Shown: positions 7,828 to 17,135 of the stretch, piece by piece | How the letters are laid out: every line of letters starts with the position of its first letter | Position numbering within the stretch: the stretch's first letter is position 1 | Assembly (NCBI GenBank): GCA_004524425.1 | Contig: SDNN01000002.1 | Location: forward strand, 1-51,676 | DNA from: Promethearchaeota archaeon | Lineage (GTDB): Archaea > Asgardarchaeota > Lokiarchaeia > Sigynarchaeales > SOKP01 | Direction: 5' to 3' | DNA: 51,676 nt | Made by a program: the position numbers and the translations under genes | Notes under the pieces: model-generated | Told to the model about the DNA's origin: nothing | Databases searched by the model: none | Seen by the model: only the letters and a program-made list of their open reading frames with translations

Positions 7828-9186
7828 TCATAAAATCACATAAATATAAAACCATAGATAACCAACGCCTATTACAAGATGGAGCAAAGCGAAAATACCA
7901 CCAACTTTTAGCAGTTTCTTATAATTCATGTCATAAACATGATTCTTTTTAGCAAATTCAAGGGTCATCATGTCACAAATGGCACCTTGAGGTAAAAAAT
8001 TACCACCTAAATTAATCCCTAAAATAAATGCTATCAATAACGGTGCTGCCGCAAAACCCGCTTCATTAACTAATATTTGAACGATGGGAATGAATATGAT
8101 TGTCACTGGAACATTATCGAGGAATGCTGATAAAACCGAAGTAGATATCAGAATTATGATGCACATTAGAAATAGGTCTGTTATTGCTAAATTTATTACA
8201 AAATTTTCCATCATAGAAATTGTTCCATTGAGTTCCATGCAGTACACTAAGACAAAAAGACATATGAAGAAAAATACGAGTTTATAATCCACTCGTGAAA
8301 AATAATAAGAGATATCAGGACGCTTTTTGCCTCCCTCATATAGTCTTGGGTTGATGAAAACAAATATCAATCCTCCAATTATGCCTGCTAATAAGATATT
8401 CGGGAGGATAAATAATAATGCTATAAATATGAGAAAAGCCACCATATTTTTATTGAAAGTTTTCTTATTGATTGGCTCTTCTAAAATGTATAATTCATGA
8501 GTTTGCATGTGTATTTCCTCACAAGATTCATCATAAATAGTACAATGGGGTAGCCAAATTTGAGTTAGGGATTTTCTTAGAACAAAATAATCCAAAAAAA
8601 GAAGAGTTAAAAATGTTGAAAGAAGAAAATATAGACCGAGATTGAGGATAAACCAACTAGCAGATAAATTGAATTTTGTAGCGATTAAAATATTCTCAGA
8701 GGATCCGAAAGGAGTCAATGTGGATGCCAGATTAATACAAATAGTTACCCCCAGAAGAAATGGAGTGGGATTTATATTCATTTTTTCCGAGGTTTTAATA
8801 ATCAACGGAATAAAAATCACAGCAACTGATATATCTTCTATAAATGCGGCAGTTAGAGTTGAAGTTATGCACATTATCCAGAAAAATTTTCTCGTGTTAG
8901 TTTCAAATTTTCTGGTGATTCTTAAAGCTAATTCTTGAAATATCTGCTTATCATCTAAAATTTCAACTATTGTAAATACTGCCACCAGAAAGAACACTAC
9001 TTCCCATTCAATAGCAAGAATCACACTTTCGATGGTAATAATCTCAGGCAAAATAAGAAATGTCGCCACGACAGCAATTAGCATCGCCAACATGCTATAT
9101 GACAAAAAATCTGTCTTTTCATGAAACAAAGCGACAATAACCATTGAGAAACACGCAATTACGATAAGCTGGAGAAGAAATAACAT
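7828..9186 (-). CDS. ArsB/NhaD-family ion transporter (copy 2)
   Basis: 452 residues, same length and topology as the copy at 6273-7631. It has the same signatures: LTPFGSSENILI, FLDNVPVTIIFIP and LGINLGGNFLPQGAICD. Differences cluster in membrane helices 2 and 6 and the central loop. It is the upstream gene of the pair, but 196 bases of AT-rich sequence separate the two, so each may have its own promoter. The pair is a tandem duplication that has been kept with both frames intact, which suggests the copies differ in substrate, affinity or expression (inference). Confidence 0.88.
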   Translation of the reverse strand: MLFLLQLIVIACFSMVIVALFHEKTDFLSYSMLAMLIAVVATFLILPEIITIESVILAIEWEVVFFLVAVFTIVEILDDKQIFQELALRITRKFETNTRKFFWIMCITSTLTAAFIEDISVAVIFIPLIIKTSEKMNINPTPFLLGVTICINLASTLTPFGSSENILIATKFNLSASWFILNLGLYFLLSTFLTLLFLDYFVLRKSLTQIWLPHCTIYDESCEEIHMQTHELYILEEPINKKTFNKNMVAFLIFIALLFILPNILLAGIIGGLIFVFINPRLYEGGKKRPDISYYFSRVDYKLVFFFICLFVLVYCMELNGTISMMENFVINLAITDLFLMCIIILISTSVLSAFLDNVPVTIIFIPIVQILVNEAGFAAAPLLIAFILGINLGGNFLPQGAICDMMTLEFAKKNHVYDMNYKKLLKVGGIFALLHLVIGVGYLWFYIYVIL

Positions 9187-9318
9187 CTTATTATCAAAAA
9201 AAAAGAATTATTTGATTGGTCCCAAGAGATGAATAGTTTTTTTATTTTAAAAAGATTATATTTTAAACACAAATGAAATGCAAATTAATTCATGTGTTGG
9301 AGTTTCTGCTTCTCTTGT

Positions 9319-9921
9319 TTAGTTTTTATTTCTAGCAAAAATCCAATATTGAAGCTCTCCTCCTCTTTGAAGAATCCCCTCAAATATTATTGAAAACCCT
9401 GCTTCTTTTACATAATTAAGAGTTTTCTCAGGTTCATAATTACTCCAGAACATGGGAACTCCAAAGAAATTACTTATGCCTTCTGATTCACTTATTCCCG
9501 TATTAATCAACAGAATTCCATTTGGCTTCAAAAGAGAGTGAAATCTCTTAAATATTGAAAAGTGATTATTTTTTGGCACGTGAAAGAGGGCAAATACAGA
9601 AATAATACCATCAAAGGTGTTATCTGGAAAATCAATATCGTTCATATCCATATTAATGAACTTTGCTTGAGGCACGTTCTTTCTTGCCATTTCTATCATG
9701 GTGTCTGAAATGTCTATGCCAGTCACATTCAATCCAGCGTTAGTTAGATATTTAGCTGCAGGAATGCCACTTCCTGATCCTACGTCCAAGACATGAGCAT
9801 TTTTAGGCAAAAGCTCTATAAGTCTCTCTAATTCTCCATTTATCTTTTCTTTATTGCGACTTGAATGATATAGTGGAGCTATTTCATTCCAACCATCAAT
9901 AACAATTTGTCTATCAAACAT
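9319..9921 (-). CDS. Class I SAM-dependent methyltransferase
   Basis: 200 residues. Motif I VLDVGSGSGIPAAKYL, the acidic end of strand 2 in VTGIDISDTMIEMA, motif II FINMDMNDIDFP and motif III around GIISVFALFHVP show a Rossmann-type methyltransferase of the small-molecule (UbiE/ArsM-like) group. The C-terminal part ends with EGILQRGGELQYWIFARNK, a common last strand. Substrate unknown. It starts 36 bases after the msrA stop on the same strand and may be cotranscribed with that oxidative-stress group. Confidence 0.9.
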   Translation of the reverse strand: MFDRQIVIDGWNEIAPLYHSSRNKEKINGELERLIELLPKNAHVLDVGSGSGIPAAKYLTNAGLNVTGIDISDTMIEMARKNVPQAKFINMDMNDIDFPDNTFDGIISVFALFHVPKNNHFSIFKRFHSLLKPNGILLINTGISESEGISNFFGVPMFWSNYEPEKTLNYVKEAGFSIIFEGILQRGGELQYWIFARNKN

Positions 9922-9957
9922 TTTACAAAAGTAATGAGTTTAAATTAGATTTTCAAA

Positions 9958-10434
9958 TTAGCTAAAAAAAATTCCTCTTTTATGTTTTTCATGATATTGT
10001 TGATGGTAATCTTCAGCCTGATAGAACTCAGTCAAAGGAGTTATTTCAGTCACAATAGTTCGTTTAAATTTGCCGCTCTTTTCAAGGTCCTCTTTTGATT
10101 TCAGGGCAATCTTCTTTTGCTCTTCATCATGATAAAAAATAGCTGACCTATATTGCGCACCTACATCCCAACCTTGTCGATTTAAAGTCGTGGGATCGTG
10201 AATGCTCCAAAATACATCTAAGAGTTTTTCATAAGAGACAATCGAAGGATCATACGTTACTTCTACAGCCTCAGCGTGGCCTGTCTTATGTGAACATACA
10301 TCTTCGTAGGTCGGATTTTCAAAATGACCTCCCGTGTATCCAACTCTAGTAGAAATCACTCCTTTTACTTTTCTAAAAGATGCTTCCACGCCCCAAAAAC
10401 ATCCAGCCGCAAAAGTCGCCTTTTTTGCTTTCAT
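9958..10434 (-). CDS. msrA: Peptide methionine-S-sulfoxide reductase MsrA
   Basis: 158 residues. The catalytic motif [17 protein letters not shown] carries the nucleophile Cys at residue 12, followed by [29 protein letters not shown], all classic Msr[24 protein letters not shown] is the substrate pocket. It repairs Met-S-sulfoxide in proteins using thioredoxin. Possible resolving Cys are few: besides C12 only one Cys (in VCSHKTG) is visible, so it may be a one-Cys type. It lies with desulfoferrodoxin and rubrerythrin genes on the same strand. Confidence 0.96.
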   Translation of the reverse strand: MKAKKATFAAGCFWGVEASFRKVKGVISTRVGYTGGHFENPTYEDVCSHKTGHAEAVEVTYDPSIVSYEKLLDVFWSIHDPTTLNRQGWDVGAQYRSAIFYHDEEQKKIALKSKEDLEKSGKFKRTIVTEITPLTEFYQAEDYHQQYHEKHKRGIFFS

Positions 10435-10600
10435 AATTAATAATTGTAATTTAGATGTAAAAAATATGAGTCTAATCTTTCATAAATTATAGAAGGGAGT
10501 AACAAATAATTTTCAATTAAAAAATAAAAAAAATTAATAAAAACTTTATAAAAAAAAATCAAAGAAAAATTATGATTTATTTAATTCTTAATGTTCTACT

Positions 10601-10993
10601 TCAAGAGTATTTCCAAAGACCGTGGATATTGCAGTATTCTCGTGCCCAAAGACCTTTTGTATCTTCCACGCAGAAAGTAGCCTTAGGTTCGTCGCCAGGA
10701 TTTAAAAATTTACGCTCATAAAAACCATTTTTTCCGATCAATTCGACCCACATTATCCAATGTTCTTCTGTCATGGGATGAGGGGTACCCATGGAAATAC
10801 CCACATCAACGGTCACTGTAGTTCCCTCAACGGAAATTTTTGGCACGTGTTTCTCTCCTTTCCATTCTGCCGTTTGTGGTTCCATCAACTGCATGGGCTG
10901 CCCACAACAAATGGTTTCAGGCGCACCACCATTTAGTATCTCAATAACCTTTCCACAGACGTTGCATTTATAAATTTCTTTTTGTTTAGTCAT
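10601..10993 (-). CDS. dfx: Desulfoferrodoxin (superoxide reductase)
   Basis: 130 residues with both domains of the 2Fe type. The N-terminal desulforedoxin domain has Cys 10, 13, 29 and 30 for the Fe(SCys)4 centre I. The catalytic domain has Glu47 and His49 in EKHVP, His72 and His78 in TPHPMTEEHW, and Cys121 and His124 in EYCNIHGLW, giving the Fe(His)4Cys centre II. It reduces superoxide to hydrogen peroxide with electrons from rubredoxin or a similar donor. Rubrerythrin, encoded 92 bases upstream on the same strand, would remove the peroxide made. Confidence 0.97.
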   Translation of the reverse strand: MTKQKEIYKCNVCGKVIEILNGGAPETICCGQPMQLMEPQTAEWKGEKHVPKISVEGTTVTVDVGISMGTPHPMTEEHWIMWVELIGKNGFYERKFLNPGDEPKATFCVEDTKGLWAREYCNIHGLWKYS

Positions 10994-11085
10994 ATTTACA
11001 TCAATGAATCTCTTTTTAGGTTATGAATGGTTAGAGCCATATTTAATAATTTTTATTTTAAATTAAAGGCTTTTTTACACACTAT

Positions 11086-11676
11086 TTAAAAATCCTCACA
11101 CTTTTTTCTGAAATGAGCTCTCGAATGATTGCACGATGGACATTTCCAATCTTCCGGTAATTTATCCATTTCAACTTCATATCCGCATTCCATGCAGATC
11201 CATACAATCTTCTCACCTCTCTGGAAAAACACATCGTCACCAACTAATTTCAAAAGCTTTCCGTATCTTTCAGCGTGATGTTGTTCGGCTCTCGAAATTG
11301 CTCTTACTCTTGCTGCGATTTTGGGGTATCCTTCTTTTTCAGCGGTCTCTGCTATATCGGGATATAAATTTCCCCATTCCATGTTTTCTCCTTCCATGGC
11401 AGATTTTAAATTTTCAGCAGTGGTTCCATAAGTAGTATGAAACTCGGCTTCCGGTAAGACGGGCATCATATCAAATGGTTCTTCATCCTTAAATTCTTGT
11501 AGCATTTTATAAAACCAGCTTCCATGTTGTTTTTCTTGTTCTGCAGTTTCTAGGAAAATTTTAGAAACAAGTACGTATCCTTCTTTTTTAGCTATTTTCG
11601 ACCAGAAGGTGTAGCGATTACGTGCCTGAGACTCTCCCACGTATGCAGTAAAGAGTTTTTTTGGAGTTTCTTTCAA
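11086..11676 (-). CDS. rbr: Rubrerythrin
   Basis: 196 residues. The N-terminal four-helix domain has diiron ligands in YVGESQARNRYTFW, ETAEQEKQHGSWF and AEQHHAERYGKLL. A C-terminal rubredoxin domain has WICMECGY and WKCPSCNHSRAHF. The family reduces hydrogen peroxide in anaerobes using NAD(P)H through rubredoxin-type donors. The start is a TTG at 11676, chosen because AGGTG lies 5 bases before it; no ATG is available nearby. It is the first gene of the run rubrerythrin, desulfoferrodoxin, msrA, methyltransferase. Confidence 0.96.
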   Translation of the reverse strand: MKETPKKLFTAYVGESQARNRYTFWSKIAKKEGYVLVSKIFLETAEQEKQHGSWFYKMLQEFKDEEPFDMMPVLPEAEFHTTYGTTAENLKSAMEGENMEWGNLYPDIAETAEKEGYPKIAARVRAISRAEQHHAERYGKLLKLVGDDVFFQRGEKIVWICMECGYEVEMDKLPEDWKCPSCNHSRAHFRKKCEDF

Positions 11677-11851
11677 TTTTACACCTTTTTAAGTATATAA
11701 TTTGGTTTTCTATTGTGATATTATCTACATGGGTAAAATTTTATTTTTTTCTCTTATAATTTAGAAGTTTTTCAAGTCTCATCTCTATTATTTACCAACA
11801 CGCTTAATTATGTTTCGAAAAATGATAAGACCTTTATCATAGCTATTGAAA

Positions 11852-13003
11852 TTAATTAGCTGATTTAAAATGAAAATTATTAGCAAATTTGATCATGTAA
11901 TCTCTAATTTTATAATTAGGAACAATCAGTTTAGCTATGCCAGACTCAGCAGCGATTTTTGGCATTCCATAAAGAACTGCTGTTTCTGAAGATTCAGCAA
12001 TTGTTTTACCACCAGCTTTATTGATTGCTTCAAGACCAGCAACTCCATCCCTGCCCATTCCTGTTAAGAGAATTCCTAGAGTCTTGTTTTTATAAATTCG
12101 AGCTGCGGAATAAAATAAAACGTCCACGGAGGGTCTACAAAAATTAACGGGCTCTCCTTCAAATAATCTGATGATGGGCTTCCCGTTTTTTGCCGTAATT
12201 TGCATGTGCTTATCTCCATGAGCAAGGTATATTACTCCAGATCTAATTTCCTCTCCAGACTGCCCAATTTTAACTTCCGTGGTACATTTTTCTCTTAAAT
12301 TAACAACGAATTGCCTCATGAAAAAATGGTTCATGTGTTGTACTACCAAGATTGGACTGGAAAAATTATGTGGTATTTTTTCCAATATTAATTCTAAAGT
12401 TCGAGGTCCGCCCACACTAGCACCCATCACTATAATGTTAGTATCAATTTGCTTTATGTTGACTGGAGTTCTGTCAAAAAAATATTCCTCAAATCTTTTT
12501 TTAGTTTGACTTGCTTCCGATTCTGCATTTAGATTTCGTATTTTTTGAGTTTGCTGAATGAAATTTTTTTTAAGGAGGGATCTGACTTGGTTATTAATTT
12601 GGCTAAAATTTGATTTGGACGCTACTAGGACTTTATCGATTAACTTATTTTTTATTTTTGGGAGCTCTTCTTTCCATAATCCACTTGGTTTTATGATATA
12701 ATCGAATGCCGAAGTCGCATGTGCTTTAATAAGAGGATCAGTCAATTTATCTTTAGATGAGGTCAAGAATATAAGAGGAACCATTAGAGAATGGATTAAT
12801 AATTTAAAGTTATCAATGTCTTCCGAATTGATGGTATCGATATCAATAACTAAAACGTTGAACTCACTATCATCAAGAGATTTTATTGCCTCTTTAAAAT
12901 TTTTTACTCCACGAACTACTTGAATACTCTTGTGTGATAAGAGCAGATCGGAATATAATTTCCTCTGATATGCCGAACATTCAACAATTAAAACTTTAAT
13001 CAC
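11852..13003 (-). CDS. cheB: CheB-like protein: receiver domain plus methylesterase
   Basis: 383 residues. Residues 1-125 form a receiver domain with the phospho-acceptor Asp54 in VLVIDIDT, Thr81 in FLTSS and Lys105 in YIIKPS; the usual acidic pair near residue 8 is Glu-Cys instead of Asp-Asp. A linker of about 60 residues leads to the CheB methylesterase/amidase domain with catalytic Ser196 in GASVGGP, His223 in VVQHM and an Asp near 318 in TGMGRDGVAG. CheB removes methyl groups from chemoreceptor glutamates. No cheA, cheR, cheW or receptor gene is in the window. Start is GTG at 13003; no better codon is near. Confidence 0.93.
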   Translation of the reverse strand: MIKVLIVECSAYQRKLYSDLLLSHKSIQVVRGVKNFKEAIKSLDDSEFNVLVIDIDTINSEDIDNFKLLIHSLMVPLIFLTSSKDKLTDPLIKAHATSAFDYIIKPSGLWKEELPKIKNKLIDKVLVASKSNFSQINNQVRSLLKKNFIQQTQKIRNLNAESEASQTKKRFEEYFFDRTPVNIKQIDTNIIVMGASVGGPRTLELILEKIPHNFSSPILVVQHMNHFFMRQFVVNLREKCTTEVKIGQSGEEIRSGVIYLAHGDKHMQITAKNGKPIIRLFEGEPVNFCRPSVDVLFYSAARIYKNKTLGILLTGMGRDGVAGLEAINKAGGKTIAESSETAVLYGMPKIAAESGIAKLIVPNYKIRDYMIKFANNFHFKSAN

Positions 13004-13174
13004 ATAAGATTGATTTTATTAGACTTTTTAATTTTTTGTTTTTATCTAATTTGTTCACGAGAAGAGAACGATTCAAGGATAATATAACCATATCACTTCC
13101 ATTGAAATGCTATTCTAAGAATAATACCATGTATATATCAAGCATGTTTAGAAAAAAATTGATAGGATAATATC

Positions 13175-13450
13175 ATGAAATTTGAAGCTCTACCTTCGAA
13201 TTTAAAAGGAATGTTTAATGAAATAGAAAAATTAGAAGCTCAAAAACAAAATTTGCACAAAAATTTGAGAACGTTTCAAAAAAAACTTTTCGAGAAAGAT
13301 AATGAATTGAGAAGTACTACTGATCCGTTTAAAAAATCGATTCTAAGATTGGAGTTAAGCCATTTACTGCGTGAAGAAGATTTATATCTGAAAAAAATTA
13401 AAAATGTTGAAAGTAAAATTATATTAAAAAATCACAAAGCAACTCGATAA
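13175..13450 (+). CDS. Small coiled-coil protein, unknown
   Basis: 91 residues, rich in Lys, Glu and Leu. Residues about 12-85 read as two long helices with heptad Leu/Ile spacing and no Cys or Gly-rich motif, so an antiparallel coiled coil is likely. It is divergent from cheB across 171 bases and converges on the VWA gene, with 8 bases between the stop codons. Not recognised as any family; a structural or partner-binding role is the most that can be said. Confidence 0.55.
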   Translation: MKFEALPSNLKGMFNEIEKLEAQKQNLHKNLRTFQKKLFEKDNELRSTTDPFKKSILRLELSHLLREEDLYLKKIKNVESKIILKNHKATR

Positions 13451-13458
13451 CAAGATAC

Positions 13459-15297
13459 TCATTGATAATATCGCTTTACTTCTTTTATTACCAAATTAAT
13501 TAGATCTTTTGGATTTTTAACAGGATAAAATGTTACTTTATCAAGGAGGGTTTTGAATTTATTTTTAGGGATTTTAGTTGCTCCAATAAAAAAACCGACA
13601 ATTTTATGTCCCATTTCGGATAGTATTTTAATATTTTTTTTAGATTTACTCCAGTTATAAATTCCGAAATCAGTTATGATAAACACTAATGCCTTCTTTT
13701 CTGCTTTTTCACACTGGGTAAGAATTTTCTTTATCGGGAGCACGGTTCCTCCACCTTGATATTTCAATAAAATTTTTTCAGCTTCATGGTAATCAAATGT
13801 CCATGGACAGATTAAAGCTAAAGCAGAAAAGTTAATCACACTAAATTTAACCCCCTTCTGAGCAGCATAATGTAAAGCAGCGAAAGACGCCACTAAAGCG
13901 GTATGATAATTTCCTCTTCCGCTATTGGTTCTTGAAGTATAATTCCATCCCATAGAGCCAGAAGAATCAAGCACTATTAATAAATCCGGAATTTTTTTCT
14001 CTTCAAAATAACCAGGTCCTCTTTCAAAGGTCCATTTCCTTGTAGTCACATTGGGAATGATGATTGGGCTATTCAAGAGAGTTTGAACGATATCCAATTC
14101 TTCGAGTGGATCTCCGATCCTCCATATTTCAGGATAAACGGGAACCTGCCCTCCCCCTGGTTTTTCTTCAAAAATTTTGATTTCAATGAGATTTTTAGCT
14201 AAGGCGCGATACCATGTTGCCAAAGGAGAGCCATCAATTAAGATTCCTGCTTGTCTTGCAGGAGCTCCAAATTCAGAATAAGGAACCCCTTTGGCAAATT
14301 CTTCTGCCTTCCGTTTGAGTTCCTCGTTATTATCGGTTTTCAATTTATCGCGATTCTTATTTTCAAGAGGATTATCCATTATTTCTAGGATATCTTCAGA
14401 AAATTCAATATAACTTTCTCCTCCCGGAGATCTTCTCGCAGTTTTACCTTTATTACATTTTATACCCTTACCGGTTAAAGAAAAAGTGTCATTCATTAAA
14501 TTATTCAAGAGTTTAGCAATTTTTACAACCTTATTTTCCCATTTTGAATCATCTTCAAAATCTTTTAAAATCAATTTGGTTACTTTGCTTGCTAAATCGT
14601 CCATTTTATTAAGGGAATTGTAGGTTTTTAACTTTTTTAGATCTGATTCTGATACAATTTCATTTTTTTGATTTTGAGCTTTTTTCTCTTCAGAAAGTAA
14701 TTCAACATCTGATTCTTTCAAGATTTCTTGTTTAGATATGAGAATATCATCAATTAATTCAATACCAAACATTTTTTCATATGCTTTAAACAAAAATCGG
14801 GAGAAATCACTCAATTTTTCTCCGTAATTCGTAGAAATCTGCTCAAAATTCTTTCTAGATTCCCAGAGTATTAAATTAGGATATTTCTTATATAGCATCG
14901 TATCTATTATTAGATCGGCAAATAAGTTAACTATTATAGGAGCAAAATTTTGATTAACATGCTTCATGGCTGCTCTTAATAGCTTAGCATGAACAAGACC
15001 ATCATAGGGAATAATTTCATAGTGAGAGACTTCATGCATAGATATTGCATGAAAATAATCTACATATTCTATATCATCTTTAAAGAGAGGGGTCTCAGCT
15101 AAATTCATGGTTATCTGCCACTTGTGCTCCGGATCGATATAAAAACCTTCCTTATGGGTATAATCAAAAATAAAACGGGGCGTTTCGAGAGGCGGAAAAT
15201 AGAATTCCTTCATTGTCTTTCCCCAGCTAATTTGAGCTAACTCCAATATTTTCTCTTCACTTTGAGTCAATTTTTTCTTCACTTGCGAAACAACCAT
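13459..15297 (-). CDS. Zincin-like and VWA domain protein (partner of MoxR AAA+)
   Basis: 612 residues. The N-terminal third carries HEVSH at residues 88-92, an HExxH zinc-protease signature, followed about 35 residues later by NLFADLIIDTMLY whose Asp could be the third ligand; this layout resembles VWA-linked predicted metallopeptidases (DUF2201-type). A charged helical linker (about 175-340) follows, with low-complexity Lys/Glu. The C-terminal 180 residues are a von Willebrand A domain with the metal-site motif LDSSGSMG near 440 and a second Asp in ITDFGIYNW. Its start is 22 bases after the AAA+ gene on the same strand. Such pairs act as chaperone-like machines that remodel or load metals into client proteins; the client here is unknown. 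Confidence 0.82.
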   Translation of the reverse strand: MVVSQVKKKLTQSEEKILELAQISWGKTMKEFYFPPLETPRFIFDYTHKEGFYIDPEHKWQITMNLAETPLFKDDIEYVDYFHAISMHEVSHYEIIPYDGLVHAKLLRAAMKHVNQNFAPIIVNLFADLIIDTMLYKKYPNLILWESRKNFEQISTNYGEKLSDFSRFLFKAYEKMFGIELIDDILISKQEILKESDVELLSEEKKAQNQKNEIVSESDLKKLKTYNSLNKMDDLASKVTKLILKDFEDDSKWENKVVKIAKLLNNLMNDTFSLTGKGIKCNKGKTARRSPGGESYIEFSEDILEIMDNPLENKNRDKLKTDNNEELKRKAEEFAKGVPYSEFGAPARQAGILIDGSPLATWYRALAKNLIEIKIFEEKPGGGQVPVYPEIWRIGDPLEELDIVQTLLNSPIIIPNVTTRKWTFERGPGYFEEKKIPDLLIVLDSSGSMGWNYTSRTNSGRGNYHTALVASFAALHYAAQKGVKFSVINFSALALICPWTFDYHEAEKILLKYQGGGTVLPIKKILTQCEKAEKKALVFIITDFGIYNWSKSKKNIKILSEMGHKIVGFFIGATKIPKNKFKTLLDKVTFYPVKNPKDLINLVIKEVKRYYQ

Positions 15298-15319
15298 TTA
15301 GCTCAACCTACTTTGATCC

Positions 15320-17053
15320 TTATATTTCCTTTTGGATGTAATCTTTATTCTCCATAATCTTTATCAATTTTAGTGCTTCAGAACCTCCAGAGATTTGAAT
15401 ATTCACAACGGACTCATCTTCAGTACCAGTCACGTTGATCTCAATCAGAATATCTTCTGTACGTATTTGTTTAGTTTGTCGTCTATTAAAAGCTTCTTTA
15501 ATGGAATGATCTAAATTGGGAAATTCTGAGGCAATTTCTGCCCATATTTCCTTGTTATCTCGATATTTGAATACAAAATCGGTGACCGTCTGTTTATATA
15601 ATTCTTGATTGCACCAATTTATTAAATCAGCTCGATTTGGAAAATCCAAATTTTCTAAAAGCTGATTACGAACCGTTGATAACTCCTCAAGATCTCCTTT
15701 TTTACTTATTTCCTTAATCTTTTTTGCCAAATCTGAATATTCCTTATTTTTTATGGCGTTAACATAAGGAACTAAATCATATTTCACGATGAGATCGTTA
15801 TTTTCATAATTTTTGAGTTCTGAGAGGTCGCCATTATTAGGAATGCCATTTCGAAACTTTTCTGCTATTTCATAGCATGGTTCACGTTTCTTGTATCTTT
15901 TCTGTATTAATTCTAAGAGATAATTGCTAAATTCATATTTGTTCCCCCAAAATGGAGAATTATCCAAATCTCTCTTAGCATATACGACTCTGTGCGCAAT
16001 TACATATGGTGCTAATGTATTGACGATGTTAATATCAATTTTATCTAAATTCAATAACCAAGCTAAAGCTTTCGAATATCTCAAAAGATCTTTTGCCACT
16101 CTCACGCTAAGGATGGATTCGATTTTATTGCACACATTCTGATTGGTATTAAAATGACATCCGGAACACAAGCCCGTGCTTGGAGTTAAATCTTCCGTAT
16201 TTCCCTTATCTATTCTCTCACAAAGAGTGTATTCTCTAACAATTGCGTGAATGTAATTATTCACGCTCGAATCAAAAGGAATTTTGTTCACGTGATACCA
16301 GATTTCCATTAATTCATCTATGGTAAGAATTTTGGGGACTTGAACTAATTCATCAAATCCGGTATATTTTTCATCTTTACCAGTTAAAATTAACTGCAAA
16401 TCCTTGCTTGCGGGCATGGATATTGGTACAGATAACCCGAACCGGTCCAAGAAAGGAGCGCTTAACTCGAAGGTTCCCACATCTTGAGGATTAATGGTCG
16501 CAAATAGACAGAACTTACTTATTGTCGTTGTTGAATCATAATATTTCACATTACCTTCTGCCAATAGTGATAATAAGATATCTTGAGCGTATGGAGTCAA
16601 CCTGTTTACTTCATCAATGATTTTCCAAAAACTCGTGATAAATTGTCTCCAAATTACCTCCTCTTCACCTTCATGCATTAATTTTCCTAATTTAAGGGTG
16701 CCCACTAATTTCTCTTCGGTGAGTTGAGGATGACCCCGTATAATTGAACCATCAATTTGATCAAGCGTGGAGGAAGTAAACATTCTACCTAATAACTTGA
16801 CAAGAGTAGTTTTTCCTCCTCCGTGACCCCCGATCAATAACATTGCCGAGTTAGGTACGATAGCATTTAATACGCAAAGACTCAATATTTCAGGCAAGAT
16901 CTTTTTTTGAAGCTTATTTTTCTCATCAAGAAATTTAATTGTCAAATTTTTTGAATGGACAAATAACTGATTTGCTTGCGTGATGTTAATTATTTTCCAT
17001 ACCTTTTTACGTAAATTTCCCTCATCTCCGATTTCCGTCGGCAATCTTTTCAT
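15320..17053 (-). CDS. MoxR-type AAA+ ATPase with Cys cluster
   Basis: 577 residues. Walker A is GGHGGGKTT at residues 75-83, Walker B is WKIIDEVNR near 145, sensor 1 is in FATINPQDVG, and FELSAPFLDRFGL contains the Arg-finger region; together these mark the MoxR group. After the lid helix there is an unusual set of four Cys (near residues 273, 291, 294 and 303: C-x17-C-x2-C-x8-C) that could hold zinc or an iron-sulfur cluster. The last 170 residues are helical and end with a beta-rich segment. It is the upstream gene of the pair with the VWA/zincin gene and is transcribed away from a HAD gene over an 82-base shared promoter region. Confidence 0.88.
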   Translation of the reverse strand: MKRLPTEIGDEGNLRKKVWKIINITQANQLFVHSKNLTIKFLDEKNKLQKKILPEILSLCVLNAIVPNSAMLLIGGHGGGKTTLVKLLGRMFTSSTLDQIDGSIIRGHPQLTEEKLVGTLKLGKLMHEGEEEVIWRQFITSFWKIIDEVNRLTPYAQDILLSLLAEGNVKYYDSTTTISKFCLFATINPQDVGTFELSAPFLDRFGLSVPISMPASKDLQLILTGKDEKYTGFDELVQVPKILTIDELMEIWYHVNKIPFDSSVNNYIHAIVREYTLCERIDKGNTEDLTPSTGLCSGCHFNTNQNVCNKIESILSVRVAKDLLRYSKALAWLLNLDKIDINIVNTLAPYVIAHRVVYAKRDLDNSPFWGNKYEFSNYLLELIQKRYKKREPCYEIAEKFRNGIPNNGDLSELKNYENNDLIVKYDLVPYVNAIKNKEYSDLAKKIKEISKKGDLEELSTVRNQLLENLDFPNRADLINWCNQELYKQTVTDFVFKYRDNKEIWAEIASEFPNLDHSIKEAFNRRQTKQIRTEDILIEINVTGTEDESVVNIQISGGSEALKLIKIMENKDYIQKEI

Positions 17054-17098
17054 TCCTCAAATTAAGAAGACTTAATATTGAATTAATATATATCCTAC

Positions 17099-17106
17099 TA
17101 TAAATT
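17099..17106 (+). promoter_or_regulatory. TATA element in the divergent region between the AAA+ and HAD genes
   Basis: TATAAATT is centred about 33 bp before the HAD ATG at 17136, predicting a transcript with a leader of only a few bases. Confidence 0.4.
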
Positions 17107-17135
17107 TTTATCCTCATTACCAATTAATATTTTTA

